A stretch of 64,000 nucleotides of DNA from RPQJ01 sp963793675 (lineage in GTDB: Bacteria > Pseudomonadota > Gammaproteobacteria > Steroidobacterales > Steroidobacteraceae). This document shows positions 49,593-58,789 of this stretch, one piece after another (the first letter of the stretch is position 1; each line of letters starts with the position of its first letter). Under the pieces are notes generated by a model. That model was given only the letters and a program-made list of their open reading frames with translations. It did not search any database and was not told the origin of the DNA. Location of the stretch: the NCBI GenBank assembly GCA_963793675.1, contig CAWCBA010000002.1, positions 124,001 to 188,000 of the forward strand, in the 5' to 3' direction. A program made the translations under genes and the position numbers.

Positions 49593-50797
49593 AGGGCAGC
49601 GTCCTCACGGCGTCGGCGCTGGTCGGTGGCGGTTTCCTCGCGCACCTCGTGCTGGACGATCCGGGCTACGTCGCGATCAGCGTCGGTAGTTCATTGTTCG
49701 AGACGACGGTGCCAGTGCTCCTGCTGCTGCTCGTCGGCCTGTACTTCCTGGCGCGCGCAATCATCGAGTCACTGACGGCGCGACGCCGCCTGGCTACGTT
49801 GCGGATGGAACGTCGCAGGCGCCGCGCACGCAACGATACGCAGCGCGGCTTGCTCGATCTTGCGGCTGGACGCTGGCGCAGCGCCGAAGACCTGCTCTCG
49901 CGCGCGGCTCCGGAAGCCGACTCGGCCGCGGCTAACTACCTGGTCGCAGCCCGCGCCGCCGACCTGCAGGACGCCGTCGAACGTCGCGACGAATGGCTGG
50001 CGCGGGCGCAGGAAGCCGCTCCCGCGGAACGGGCGGCGGCACTCGTCACGCTCGCTGAGATGCAGATGCGACGCGGACAGGACACCGCCGCACTGCAGAC
50101 CCTCGAACAGCTCGATGCGTCGGGCGACATGAACTCGCGCGGGCTCGAGCTCATGGCGCGGCTGTGCCAGAAACTCGGACGCGGCGAGCAGCTGCGCGCC
50201 CTCGGGCCACGCTTGCGCAGCGCGAAGGAATTGCCGGAGACACAGGTCAACGAGATCCTGGCGCAGGTGCAGCTCGAAGAAGTCCGGTCGGCAGGCGAGC
50301 GTCGCGACGTGCCTGCCGCGAACGAGGCCTGGTCCAGCCTGCCGCGTGCGACGCGCAAGCTGCCGCAGGCGATTGCAATCTACGCTCGCGCGCTCGTCGC
50401 CGCGGGCGAGGTAGTGGCGGCCGAGAAGCTGCTGCGCGAAGCCATCGATGACCGGCTCGAGCCCGTGCTGGTGCGGCTTTACGGCGAGCTCGTGCTGCCG
50501 GACGCACTGACTCCGCTGGACCGCGCAGAGAGCTGGTTGCGCAAGGCGCCGGCGGATCCCGATTTGCTTGCAGCCTGCGCACGCCTCGCGCTGCAGGCGG
50601 AACTGATCGGCAAGGCGCGCAGCTATCTCGAGGCGTCGCTCGCCCGCAAACCGTCGGCCGAGAACAGCCTGCTCTACGCCGAGCTGCTCGACCAGCTCGG
50701 TGAAGGCGATCGCGCGCGCACCGTGCTGCGCGACAGCGTCGCGCGTTCCGTCGGCCGTCGACCCGCATTGCCGCGCGTGCGTTTGCGGCGGCGCTAG
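49589..50797 (+). CDS. hemY: HemY, TPR-containing haem-operon membrane protein
   Basis: A 402-residue protein with two N-terminal helices (residues about 5-20 and 43-62) and tetratricopeptide-like repeats for the rest ('GLLDLAAGRWRSAEDLLSRA', 'LARAQEAAPAERAAALVTLA', 'IYARALVAAGEVVAAEKLLR'). This is the proteobacterial HemY, not the oxidase of that name. It overlaps hemX by four bases. It ends in a basic tail before a long palindromic element. Confidence 0.88.
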   Translation: MKGSVLTASALVGGGFLAHLVLDDPGYVAISVGSSLFETTVPVLLLLLVGLYFLARAIIESLTARRRLATLRMERRRRRARNDTQRGLLDLAAGRWRSAEDLLSRAAPEADSAAANYLVAARAADLQDAVERRDEWLARAQEAAPAERAAALVTLAEMQMRRGQDTAALQTLEQLDASGDMNSRGLELMARLCQKLGRGEQLRALGPRLRSAKELPETQVNEILAQVQLEEVRSAGERRDVPAANEAWSSLPRATRKLPQAIAIYARALVAAGEVVAAEKLLREAIDDRLEPVLVRLYGELVLPDALTPLDRAESWLRKAPADPDLLAACARLALQAELIGKARSYLEASLARKPSAENSLLYAELLDQLGEGDRARTVLRDSVARSVGRRPALPRVRLRRR

Positions 50798-50841
50798 ACG
50801 ATGCCGGTCAAGGCCTCGGAATTCGACGCGCCAGCGGGCAC

Positions 50842-50946
50842 GGGGATCCGGAGAGTTCCGGAAGGCCGTCGCGCGACATGGACGTCGCGCGCGAGCCTAC
50901 AGGGATGTATTCACGGCGTGCCTTCCGGAACTCTCCTGGATTCCCG
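50842..50946. repeat. Long palindromic element with nested hairpins
   Basis: Perfect 17-base arms, GGAGAGTTCCGGAAGGC at 50850-50866 and its complement at 50920-50936, extend outward with few mismatches (ggggatcc / ggattccc). Inside are the palindrome GTCGCGCGAC and the complementary TCGCGCGAC/GTCGCGCGA arms. It lies between the convergent ends of hemY and the ferredoxin-reductase gene, where it could terminate both. It has the look of a dispersed intergenic repeat. Confidence 0.75.
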
Positions 50947-50979
50947 TAGCCGCCGCAGGCGCGCGTCCTGATCTCAGCG

Positions 50980-52071
50980 CTATTTGTCGTCCGTCTTCCG
51001 CATCGCCGCAAGCGTATCGGGCGCGTAATCGAACGAATCGAAGAAGAGCTGCGCGCGCGGCAACCCGCGCTCGACGAACGTGTGACGGATCGCCTCCACC
51101 ATCGCCGGCGGGCCGCTCGCGTAAATGTCGTACTGCGTGAGGTCGGCGCCGAGATCGGCGAGCGCCGCTTCGTGCACCAGACCGCTGCGACCCGCCCACG
51201 GCGATTCCTCGGCCTGTGGCTCGGACAACACCGGCCGGTAGGCGAAAGCTGGACGGACGGCCTCGACACTGGACAGCCAGTTGTGCTCGTAAAGATCCTG
51301 CGTGGTGCGTGCGCCCCAGTAGAGCGTGAGCGGGCGACGGTCGCCGACGGCCAGCAACTGCCGCAGCATGGCGCGCAGCGGCGCGTAGCCCGTGCCGCCG
51401 CCGATCATCACTGCATGCCGCGGCGAATCGCCACGAAACCAGAACTGTCCGAGCGGACCCTCGACGCGCAACAGGTTGCCGGCACGCATGGTGTCGAACA
51501 ACTGGCCGGTGAACCCGCTCGACGATGCGCGACGCACGTGCACTTCGAGCATCCTGCCGTCGGCCGGCGCGCTCGCCAGCGAGAAGCTGCGACGGCGTCC
51601 ACCCGACAGGATGAAATCGATGTACTGCCCCGCGCGGTAATGCAGGTCCTCGACGGCCGGCAGCTTGAGGAACACGGCCATGACATCATCGGCCAGGCGC
51701 TCCATGCGATCGATCCGGCTCGGCAGGCTCTTCACCTCGACTTCGCGGGCCGGCCGCATCTCGCGCGTCTCGATCCTGATGTCCGTGACGGCCTGGGCCT
51801 GGCACAGCAGCACGAAACGCTCGGCTGCCTCGTCCGGCGTGATTCCGGCGGGAAGCTCGCGCGTCGGATAGGTCGTCTCGCCCGACAGCAGCCGCGCCCG
51901 GCAGGACGCACAGTGCCCGCCCTTGCAGCTGTGCGGCAGGTTGAGGCCAGCCCGCAGCGCCGCCGTCAGCACGGGCTCGCCCGGATCGGCGGCGAAACTT
52001 TCGCCCGTGGGCACGATCGTCACTTGGGGCATCGACGCAGGACTCCGGCGCGGCACAACGGCGTTGGGCAT
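50980..52071 (-). CDS. 2Fe-2S ferredoxin/FAD-NAD(P)H reductase (CDP-6-deoxy-glucoseen-reductase-like)
   Basis: A 363-residue electron-transfer flavoprotein. The N-terminal plant-type ferredoxin domain has ligands in 'SCKGGHCASCRARLL' and the distant 'LLCQAQA'. The FAD domain has 'RSFSLASAP', and the NAD domain 'AVMIGGGTGYAPLRAMLRQL' through 'IYASGPPAMVEAIRHTF'. Relatives reduce oxygenases or sugar-dehydration enzymes; the partner here is unknown. ATG 52071 is listed; ATG 52032 (MPQVTIVPTG) removes 13 residues outside the ferredoxin fold and may be the true start. Confidence 0.85.
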   Translation of the reverse strand: MPNAVVPRRSPASMPQVTIVPTGESFAADPGEPVLTAALRAGLNLPHSCKGGHCASCRARLLSGETTYPTRELPAGITPDEAAERFVLLCQAQAVTDIRIETREMRPAREVEVKSLPSRIDRMERLADDVMAVFLKLPAVEDLHYRAGQYIDFILSGGRRRSFSLASAPADGRMLEVHVRRASSSGFTGQLFDTMRAGNLLRVEGPLGQFWFRGDSPRHAVMIGGGTGYAPLRAMLRQLLAVGDRRPLTLYWGARTTQDLYEHNWLSSVEAVRPAFAYRPVLSEPQAEESPWAGRSGLVHEAALADLGADLTQYDIYASGPPAMVEAIRHTFVERGLPRAQLFFDSFDYAPDTLAAMRKTDDK

Positions 52072-52092
52072 CCCTTCGCGTATGCTTTCCGC

Positions 52093-53015
52093 ATGGATGT
52101 CCTCCTATCATGCCTGATCGTGGGTTGCGGCTACGTCGGTTCGCGGCTGGCGCGCCGCGAGTCGGCCCGACGCTCGCTCCTCGCGCTCGTGCGCTCGGAC
52201 CAGAACGCAGCCGACGCTGCAGTCGGCCGGGGTGCGCACGCTGCGCCTCGACCTCGACTGCGCCCCCGACACCTGCACTGCAGCACGCGCTGGCTGCAGC
52301 AGCCGACCACTCGGCCGTCGTCTACCTGGCTCCCCCGCCCGACAGCGGCACGACGGACCCGCGGCTGGCAGCGTTCCTGGCACAGGTCGAGGACGCCACG
52401 CCGGCGGTCTTCGTCTACATCAGCACGACCGGCGTCTACGGCGACGCGGGTGGCGCGCACGTCGATGAGTTGACTCCGGTCGCGCCGTCGAACGACCGCT
52501 CACGCAGACGGGTCGCAGCCGAGGCGCGGCGCAGGCCTGGTGCGCGGCAGCGGGGTGTGCGTTGCGTGATCCTCCGCGTACCGGGCATTTATGGACCGAA
52601 TCGACTGCCGCTCGAGCGGCTGCAGCGGCGCGAACCCGCGCTGCGCGAGGAGGACGCGGGCCCGGGCAATCGCATTCACGTCGACGACCTGGTGGCAGCG
52701 ATCGTGGCCGCAATCGATCACCCGTCGGCACATGGCGTGTTCAACGTGACCGATGGTGACCATTCGAGCACCACGACCTACCTGCAACTGACCGCCGCGG
52801 CGGCCGGGATCGAACCTCCCCCGCTCATCGGCAAGGCCGAGGCACAAGAGAAGATTCCCGCCGGCATGCTGTCGTTCCTGCTCGAATCGCGTCGCGTCGA
52901 TAACCGACGGATGCTGGCCGAGCTCGGAGTGCGGCTGCAGTACCCGACTCTGCAGTCCGGCGTGCTCGCGAGCATCGCCGAGATGCGCCACGCACGGCAG
53001 GCAGCCGCAACGTGA
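52093..53015 (+). CDS. NAD-dependent epimerase/dehydratase-family (SDR) protein, two apparent frameshifts
   Basis: About 305 residues. The Rossmann start 'CLIVGCGYVGSRLARRESAR' is in one frame. 'LQSAGVRTLRLDLDCAPDT' follows in a second from about 52213, and the rest ('LQHALAAAADHSAVVYLAPP' to the end) in a third from about 52265. The extended-SDR region 'VFVYISTTGVYGDAGGAHVD' places the catalytic Ser/Thr and Tyr-like residues, and 'NRIHVDDLVAAIVAAIDH' is typical of YeeZ-like proteins. The substrate is unknown. The two frame breaks lie within 60 bases. Confidence 0.78.
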
Positions 53016-53449
53016 CGACGTTCCGCAATCCCGCCATGGCCGACATTCGCGAACTGCTGCGCGCCTCGCGCACGATCGCCGTCGTCGGCATTTCGGGCAA
53101 TCCCGCCCGGCCGAGCTGCGGCGTGAGCACGTCGATGCGCGACTTCGGCTACCGCATCCTGCCGGTGAATCCCGCGCTGACGGAGTGGCAAGGCATTCCC
53201 GCGCATCCGACGCTGGCGGCGGCCGTGCAGGCGCTGGGCCCGGACGAGCGCATCGACATCGTGAACGTGTTCCGGCGACCCGCGCACGTGGGCACCCTGG
53301 TGGACGAGTGTCTCAGGCTCGGGCTGCACACCTTGTGGCTGCAGCAGGGCGTGATCAACGAGCCGGCCGCTGAACGTGCGGTCGCTGCGGGCATGACGGT
53401 CGTGATGGACCGCTGCATCTACGTCGACCGCGCTTCGATGCGTGAGTGA
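53012..53449 (+). CDS. CoA-binding-domain protein (YccU family)
   Basis: A 145-residue single Rossmann domain. 'TIAVVGISGNPARPSCGVST' is the CoA-binding loop, then 'GYRILPVNPALTEWQGIPAH' and 'IDIVNVFRRPAHVGTLVDEC', as in YccU and succinyl-CoA-synthetase N-domains. The physiological role is unknown. GTG 53012 overlaps the preceding stop; ATG 53036 (ADIRELLRA) is an alternative. Confidence 0.85.
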   Translation: MTTFRNPAMADIRELLRASRTIAVVGISGNPARPSCGVSTSMRDFGYRILPVNPALTEWQGIPAHPTLAAAVQALGPDERIDIVNVFRRPAHVGTLVDECLRLGLHTLWLQQGVINEPAAERAVAAGMTVVMDRCIYVDRASMRE

Positions 53450-53474
53450 GCCACGAGTCGGGTATCCTGCCCGG

Positions 53475-54335
53475 ATGCGGCTTGCCTTCACGAAAATGCA
53501 TGGCCTCGGCAACGATTTCATCGTCTTCGATGCCGGCTCTGCCACCGACCTGCCCTCTCCCGACGACCTGCGCCGTCTCAGCGACCGGCGCACCGGCATC
53601 GGCTTCGACCAGGCGCTGGTCCTCGAGCCGCCACGACGCGCCGGCACCGACGTCTATTACCGCATCTTCAACGCCGACGGCTCCGAGGTGGAACAGTGCG
53701 GCAACGGTGCGCGCTGCATCGCGCGACTCGTCGCCAGCCGGCGCGGCGAGGTTGACCGCCCGCTGCAGATGGACAGCCCGGGTGGCGTCGTCCAGGCGCG
53801 ACTGCGGCCCGACGGCCTGGTGTCCGTGGCGATGGGCGTGCCGAACTTCGATCCGGCCTCGCTTCCTTTCGACGCGCCAGCGGCCGCGGAGACCTATCAC
53901 CTCGACACGCGCGCCGGCCCGGTGGAAATCAGCGCAGTGTCCATCGGCAACCCGCACGCCGTGATCCGCGTCCGCGACGTGAATCAAGCTCCCGTGGACA
54001 GCGTCGGACCCGCAGTGGAAAATCACCCTCGCTTTGCGCAGCGCGTGAACGTGGGTTTCCTCGAGATCGTCGCGCCCGACCACGTGCGGCTGCGCGTGTT
54101 CGAGCGAGGCGTCGGCGAAACCCGGGCATGCGGCACCGGTGCCTGCGCTGCGGTGGCCGTCGGACGGCGGCACGGGCCACTGGCCGAGGAAGTGAACGTG
54201 GATGTCCCTGGCGGGCGAATGATCGTCCGCTGGCCCGGCCCGGGCGAGCCGATCTGGCTGACCGGTCCGGCCGAAACGGCCTTTGCAGGCCAGGTTGAAG
54301 TGACGGGCGCCGAGTCGCCGGAGTCTTCCAGATGA
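53475..54335 (+). CDS. dapF: Diaminopimelate epimerase
   Basis: A 286-residue enzyme of lysine and peptidoglycan synthesis interconverting LL- and meso-diaminopimelate. The two catalytic cysteines are in 'EVEQCGNGARCIAR' and 'ETRACGTGACAAVAVG'. 'LAFTKMHGLGNDFIVFDAGS' is the family N-terminus. It overlaps the DUF484 gene by four bases, the usual dapF-DUF484-xerC order. Confidence 0.96.
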   Translation: MRLAFTKMHGLGNDFIVFDAGSATDLPSPDDLRRLSDRRTGIGFDQALVLEPPRRAGTDVYYRIFNADGSEVEQCGNGARCIARLVASRRGEVDRPLQMDSPGGVVQARLRPDGLVSVAMGVPNFDPASLPFDAPAAAETYHLDTRAGPVEISAVSIGNPHAVIRVRDVNQAPVDSVGPAVENHPRFAQRVNVGFLEIVAPDHVRLRVFERGVGETRACGTGACAAVAVGRRHGPLAEEVNVDVPGGRMIVRWPGPGEPIWLTGPAETAFAGQVEVTGAESPESSR

Positions 54336-55045
54336 ACAAGCCGATCCGCGGTACCGAGCCCCCCACGCAGCTGGCCGAAGACCAGATTGCGGATTTCCTC
54401 GTTGCGCACCCCGACTTTTTCGAGCGCCACGGCGCCGTGCTGGCACGCATCAAGCTGCCGCACCAGCGCGGCAGCGCCGCCATCTCGCTCGTCGAGCGCC
54501 AGGTGCTGGTGCTGCGCGACAAGCACGCGGTGCTCGAAAGGAAGCTGCACGAACTGATCGAGAACGGCCGTACCAACGACGCGATCTCCGATCGCCTGCA
54601 TCGCCTCACGCGCCGGTTGCTGCGCGCGCGGGATGCCGCCGGCGTCGTCGCGGCGCTCGAGACCTCGCTGCGCGAGGATTTCGGCGCCTCGCGCTGGGTA
54701 CTGCTGGCCACCGATCCGTCCGTGTCCGCGCTCGGCAACCTGCCGAACGGCCACGTGCGCGTCGTGCCGCGCGGCAGCCCGGAACTCAAGATCTTCGAGA
54801 CCTTCTTCGAGTCCGGGCGTCCTCGCAGCGGCCAGATCCGTGACACGCAGCGCGACTATCTCTTCGGCGGCGAAGGCAGCCAGGTGGGCTCGACCGTGCT
54901 GATTCCGCTCGGCGAGCGCGCTGGCCTCGGCCTGCTCGCCATCGCAAGCCACGACACCGAACGCTACCTGCCCACGATGAGCACCGACTACCTGGTGCGC
55001 ATCGGCGAGATCGTGACCGAAGCGGTGTCGGCGCGACTGGCATGA
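54332..55045 (+). CDS. DUF484 (GAF-like) protein
   Basis: A 237-residue protein. N-terminal helices 'QIADFLVAHPDFFERHGAVL' and 'VERQVLVLRDKHAVLERKLH' precede a GAF-type domain ('GQIRDTQRDYLFGGEGSQVG', 'LIPLGERAGLGLLAIASHDT'). DUF484 genes sit between dapF and xerC in gammaproteobacteria, and their function is unproven. It overlaps xerC by four bases. Confidence 0.92.
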   Translation: MNKPIRGTEPPTQLAEDQIADFLVAHPDFFERHGAVLARIKLPHQRGSAAISLVERQVLVLRDKHAVLERKLHELIENGRTNDAISDRLHRLTRRLLRARDAAGVVAALETSLREDFGASRWVLLATDPSVSALGNLPNGHVRVVPRGSPELKIFETFFESGRPRSGQIRDTQRDYLFGGEGSQVGSTVLIPLGERAGLGLLAIASHDTERYLPTMSTDYLVRIGEIVTEAVSARLA

Positions 55046-55981
55046 CCGGCGAGCCGCTGCAGAGCGGCGTCGATCATTACCTCGCAAGCCTGCGCAACGA
55101 GCGGCGGTTGTCACCGCACACGTCGAGCAATTACGGCCGTGATCTCGCTGCGCTGCTCGATTACTGCGCGTCGCAGGGCATCGACAACTGGCAGCAGCTC
55201 GATCCGCAGCACCTGCGGATGTTTGCGGCTCGCGAACACCGTCGCGGCCTCGCGCCACGCAGCATCCAGCGCCGGCTCTCGGCCTGCCGCGGCCTCTTCC
55301 GTTACCTGTTGCGTGAGGGCGAGCTGAAGCGCGACCCGACCGGCGACGTGCAGGCTCCGAAGGCCCGCAAGCGCCTGCCGACGCCGCTCGACGCCGACAC
55401 GATGGCGCGGCTGCTGGAGTTCCGGGGAGACGACAGCCTCGGGGTCCGCGACAAAGCGATCATGGAGCTGCTCTATTCGTCGGGACTGCGACTGTCGGAG
55501 CTGCTGGGCCTCGACCTGCTCGACCTCGACCTCCGCGATCGCACGGTCCGGGTCGTCGGCAAAGGCAACAAGACGCGGATCGTGCCTGTCGGTCGCCAGG
55601 CGATCGCAGCGCTGCAACGCTGGATCGCAGCACGGACGACGATTGCCGCGGTCGGCGAACAGCGCCGTGTTCGTCGGCGTCAATGGCGCCCGCCTCGGTC
55701 CGCGGATCGTGCAGCGCCGCATCGCCCGCTGGGCCCGGCTGCAGGGATTGCCCGAGCACGTGCATCCCCACATGTTCCGGCACTCGTTCGCTTCCCACCT
55801 GCTCGAATCGTCGCAGGACCTGCGCGCCGTGCAGGAATTGCTCGGGCACGTGAACATCAGCACGACCCAGGTCTACACTCACCTTGATTTCCAGCACCTG
55901 GCCCGCATCTACGATGCGGCCCACCCCCGGGCCCGCCGCAAACGACCTCCTTCGAGCCCCGACTCATCGTCCGATCCCTGA
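55042..55981 (+). CDS. xerC: Tyrosine recombinase XerC, one apparent frameshift
   Basis: About 313 residues. The core-binding domain begins 'YLASLRNERRLSPHTSSNYG'. Catalytic residues are Arg in 'SSGLRLSELLGLDL', Lys in 'VVGKGNKTRIVPVG', HxxR in 'HPHMFRHSFASHLLESS', His in 'ELLGHVNIS' and the nucleophile Tyr in 'TTQVYTHLDFQ'. One extra A at 55642 separates 'RWIAARTT' from 'LPRSANSAVFVGVNGARLGP'. It resolves chromosome dimers with XerD at dif. The complete set of catalytic residues argues that the break is a sequence error. Confidence 0.9.
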
Positions 55982-56004
55982 GGCGCTTTCAGGTCCAACT
56001 CCGG

Positions 56005-56041
56005 CCCCGACCAACCCTTAACCCCTGCACCCTCATCCCCG
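56005..56041. repeat. CCGACCAACCC-type repeat before hslV
   Basis: The gap between xerC and hslV holds 'ccgaccaacccttaacccct' followed by a C/T-rich run that ends at the hslV ATG. It is a degenerate single copy of the GGGGTTA-family repeat and leaves no obvious Shine-Dalgarno sequence. Confidence 0.5.
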
Positions 56042-56578
56042 ATGTCCGTCTTCGACCCCCACGGCACTACGATCCTCTGCGTCCGGCGCGACGGCCGCGT
56101 CGCCATGGGCGGCGACGGCCAGGTCACCCTCGGCAACACCGTCATGAAAGGCAATGCGCGCAAGGTGCGCCGCCTGCACGACGGCTCGGTCATCGCGGGA
56201 TTCGCCGGCGGCACCGCCGATGCGTTCACGCTGTTCGAGCGCTTCGAAGCCAAGCTGCAGCAGTACGGCAACCTCACGCGCGCAGCGATCGAGCTGGCGA
56301 AGGACTGGCGCAGCGATCGCAGCCTGCGCCGCCTCGAAGCGCTGCTGCTGGTGGCCGATGCCGGCCACACGTTCGTGATCTCGGGCAACGGCGACGTGAT
56401 CGAACCGGAACACGATCTCATCGCGGTGGGTTCAGGCGGCCCGTTTGCGCAGGCCGCGGGGCTCGCGCTGCTGCAGAACACCACGCTCGACGCGCGCTCG
56501 ATCGCCGAACGCGCGCTCGGCATCGCGGCCGACATCTGCATCTACACCAATCGCAACATCACCGTTGAAGAGCTATGA
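56042..56578 (+). CDS. hslV: HslV, ATP-dependent protease peptidase subunit
   Basis: A 178-residue proteasome-like Thr protease. The mature N-terminal Thr is T9 in 'DPHGTTILCVRR', so an eight-residue propeptide is removed, unlike E. coli where only Met is. 'VTLGNTVMKGNARKVRRLHD' and 'VIAGFAGGTADAFTLFERFE' are typical. It ends in the HslU-contacting 'NRNITVEEL'. It partners with hslU downstream. Confidence 0.96.
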   Translation: MSVFDPHGTTILCVRRDGRVAMGGDGQVTLGNTVMKGNARKVRRLHDGSVIAGFAGGTADAFTLFERFEAKLQQYGNLTRAAIELAKDWRSDRSLRRLEALLLVADAGHTFVISGNGDVIEPEHDLIAVGSGGPFAQAAGLALLQNTTLDARSIAERALGIAADICIYTNRNITVEEL

Positions 56579-56579
56579 A

Positions 56580-56776
56580 GGGGTAGGGGTTAGGGGTTAG
56601 GGGTTAGGGGTTAGTCGGAACATAATCCGCAGCCGCTGCCTGGACCTGAAACGCCCGCCTTTGCACTACGCTCCTCACGAGGCCACCGAAGTGCACCCAC
56701 TCTCGACTCTGCATTCCGACTAACCCCTAACCCCTTCCGACTATCCCCTAACCCCTAACCCCTAACCCCTTCCTCC
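56580..56776. repeat. GGGGTTA-type inverted-repeat element B between hslV and hslU
   Basis: The left side carries a run of GGGGTTA units ending TTAGTCGGA (56581-56619). The right side has TTCCGACTAACCCCTAACCCC, then further CCCCTAA units and C/T-rich sequence up to the hslU start. About 100 bases of unrelated sequence lie between. Four consecutive G4 runs on one strand could form a G-quadruplex. Confidence 0.8.
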
Positions 56777-56792
56777 CCTTCCCCCACTTCCT

Positions 56793-58157
56793 ATGTCATC
56801 CATGACTCCCCGCGAAATCGTCCAGGAACTGGACAAGCACATCGTCGGCCAGGCCGCTGCCAAGCGCGCGGTCGCCATCGCACTGCGCAATCGCTGGCGC
56901 CGCATGCAGGTGGGCGAACCGCTGCGGGCGGAGATCACGCCCAAGAACATCCTGATGATCGGCCCGACCGGCGTCGGCAAGACCGAGATCGCGCGGCGGC
57001 TGGCGCGACTGGCGAACGCCCCATTCATCAAGGTCGAGGCGACGAAGTTCACCGAGGTCGGTTACGTCGGCCGCGAAGTCGACTCGATCATCAAGGACCT
57101 GGTCGACGTCGCCGTGAAGATGACGCGGGAGCAGGAAATGGAAAAGGTGCGTCACCGCGCGATGGATGCGGCCGAAGAACGCCTGCTCGATGAACTGCTG
57201 CCGCGTCCGCGCGCATCGTCCGGCCCGGCGATGGGTTTCGGCATGCCGGCGGACGAGCCGCCGCCGACAGCGAAGGAGAGCGACACGCGCCAGCGTTTCC
57301 GCAAGATGTTGCGCGAAGGCCAGCTCGACGATCGCGAGATCGAAATCGAGCTGCGCGCAGCGGGTCCCGGCATGGAAATCATGGCCCCGCCGGGCATGGA
57401 GGAGCTGTCGCAGCAGCTGCAAGGCATGTTCGCGAACCTCGGCGGCAATCGCACGAAGTCGCGCCGACTGAAGGTCAGCGAAGCCTTCAAGCTGCTCACC
57501 GACGAAGAAGCCGCCAAGCTGCTCAACGAAGAGGAGCTCAAGACGCAGGCGCTGCGCAATGCGGAGCAGAACGGCATCGTCTTCCTGGACGAGATCGACA
57601 AGATCGCGAGGGGCCAGAATGCCGTCTCCGGCGTCGACGTCTCGCGCGAAGGCGTGCAGCGCGATCTGCTGCCGCTCGTCGAGGGCAGCACGGTCAACAC
57701 CAAGTACGGCATGGTGAAGACGGACCACATCCTCTTCATCGCGTCGGGCGCGTTTCACATGTCGAAGCCGTCCGACCTGATCCCTGAATTGCAGGGCCGC
57801 CTGCCGATCCGCGTCGAGCTCGAGGCGCTCAAGGTCGAAGACTTCGTGCGCATCCTGACCGAGCCCGACGCGTCGCTGTGCACCCAGTACGGCGCGCTGC
57901 TGTCCACCGAGGGCGTGACGCTGAAGTTCGACGCGAGCGGCGTCCGTCGCGTCGCCGAAGTCGCCTTCGACGTCAACCAGCGCACCGAAAACATCGGCGC
58001 GCGCCGGCTGCACACGGTGATGGAACGGCTGCTCGAGGCGATCAGCTTCGACGCCTCCGACCGCTTCGGCACCGAACTCGTGATCGATGGGGCCTACGTC
58101 GACTCGAGCCTCGGCAAGCTGGCGCAGGACGAAGACCTCGCCAGGTACATCCTGTGA
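56793..58157 (+). CDS. hslU: HslU, AAA+ unfoldase of the HslUV protease
   Basis: A 454-residue ATPase. Walker A is at residues 57-64 (GPTGVGKT), 'FTEVGYVGREVDSIIKDLVD' has the pore motif GYVG, Walker B is 'GIVFLDEIDKIA', and the I-domain lies between. The C-terminus 'LAQDEDLARYIL' inserts into HslV. No Shine-Dalgarno is visible ahead of ATG 56793; C-rich repeat sequence stands there. Confidence 0.96.
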   Translation: MSSMTPREIVQELDKHIVGQAAAKRAVAIALRNRWRRMQVGEPLRAEITPKNILMIGPTGVGKTEIARRLARLANAPFIKVEATKFTEVGYVGREVDSIIKDLVDVAVKMTREQEMEKVRHRAMDAAEERLLDELLPRPRASSGPAMGFGMPADEPPPTAKESDTRQRFRKMLREGQLDDREIEIELRAAGPGMEIMAPPGMEELSQQLQGMFANLGGNRTKSRRLKVSEAFKLLTDEEAAKLLNEEELKTQALRNAEQNGIVFLDEIDKIARGQNAVSGVDVSREGVQRDLLPLVEGSTVNTKYGMVKTDHILFIASGAFHMSKPSDLIPELQGRLPIRVELEALKVEDFVRILTEPDASLCTQYGALLSTEGVTLKFDASGVRRVAEVAFDVNQRTENIGARRLHTVMERLLEAISFDASDRFGTELVIDGAYVDSSLGKLAQDEDLARYIL

Positions 58158-58564
58158 CCACGGCGCGCACGGACATGGAGCGCTGGGCCGCTCGCACCCC
58201 CACCGAGATCAAGCTGCGCAGGCAGTCACGCGTGCTCGACGTGGCGTTCGACGACGGGCAACGGTTCGAGCTGTCGTTCGAGTACCTGCGCGTCTATTCG
58301 CCATCGGCCGAGGTGCGCGGACACGGCCCCGGCCAGGAGACGCTGCAGCTCGGCAAGCACGAGGTGCAGGTCGTCAAGGTCGATCCCATCGGCAACTACG
58401 CGGTGCGGCTCGTGTTCAACGACGGCCACGACAGCGGCCTGTACACCTGGGGTTACCTCTACGAACTCGGCGAGACCCGCGCCGCGAAGTGGCAGCACTA
58501 CCTCGACCGGCTGCAGCAGCTCGGCATCCCGTACCCCACGCAGGTTTCGCACAAGAAGGCCTGA
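58154..58564 (+). CDS. DUF971 family protein
   Basis: A 136-residue protein matching DUF971 (the gamma-butyrobetaine-hydroxylase N-terminal-like domain): 'TPTEIKLRRQSRVLDVAFDD', 'LSFEYLRVYSPSAEVRGHGP', then 'YAVRLVFNDGHDSGLYTWGY'. Family members are linked to iron-sulfur or hydroxylase function without a fixed role. GTG start overlaps the hslU stop by four bases. Confidence 0.88.
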   Translation: MTTARTDMERWAARTPTEIKLRRQSRVLDVAFDDGQRFELSFEYLRVYSPSAEVRGHGPGQETLQLGKHEVQVVKVDPIGNYAVRLVFNDGHDSGLYTWGYLYELGETRAAKWQHYLDRLQQLGIPYPTQVSHKKA

Positions 58565-58587
58565 GCGGCGCCGAACCTCGATCAGAA

Positions 58588-58716
58588 CAGGACGGCGGGT
58601 TTCCGGTGCCGCGGATCCAGCAACTGTCCGGCGCCACGGCGCTGTTCATGCAGGACCCCGACGGCATCCGATTCGAGATCACGCATTACCCGCCCGGGAT
58701 GCCGGTCGTCGATTGA
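58588..58716 (+). pseudogene. C-terminal remnant of a VOC/glyoxalase-fold protein
   Basis: About 40 codons in frame 1 end in 'ATALFMQDPDGIRFEITHYP', the typical last strand of a vicinal-oxygen-chelate (glyoxalase/dioxygenase) domain with the metal-ligand Glu in RFEI. The preceding 100 residues needed for the fold are missing, and there is no start or leader. It appears to be a leftover fragment between the DUF971 gene and ubiE. Confidence 0.55.
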
Positions 58717-58789
58717 GAACCCGCGGGCTCGCGCTGACCGGGCTCGGCGGGCCCCTGCCCACCCATCGGGAGGGTCGGAACGGCGTAGA

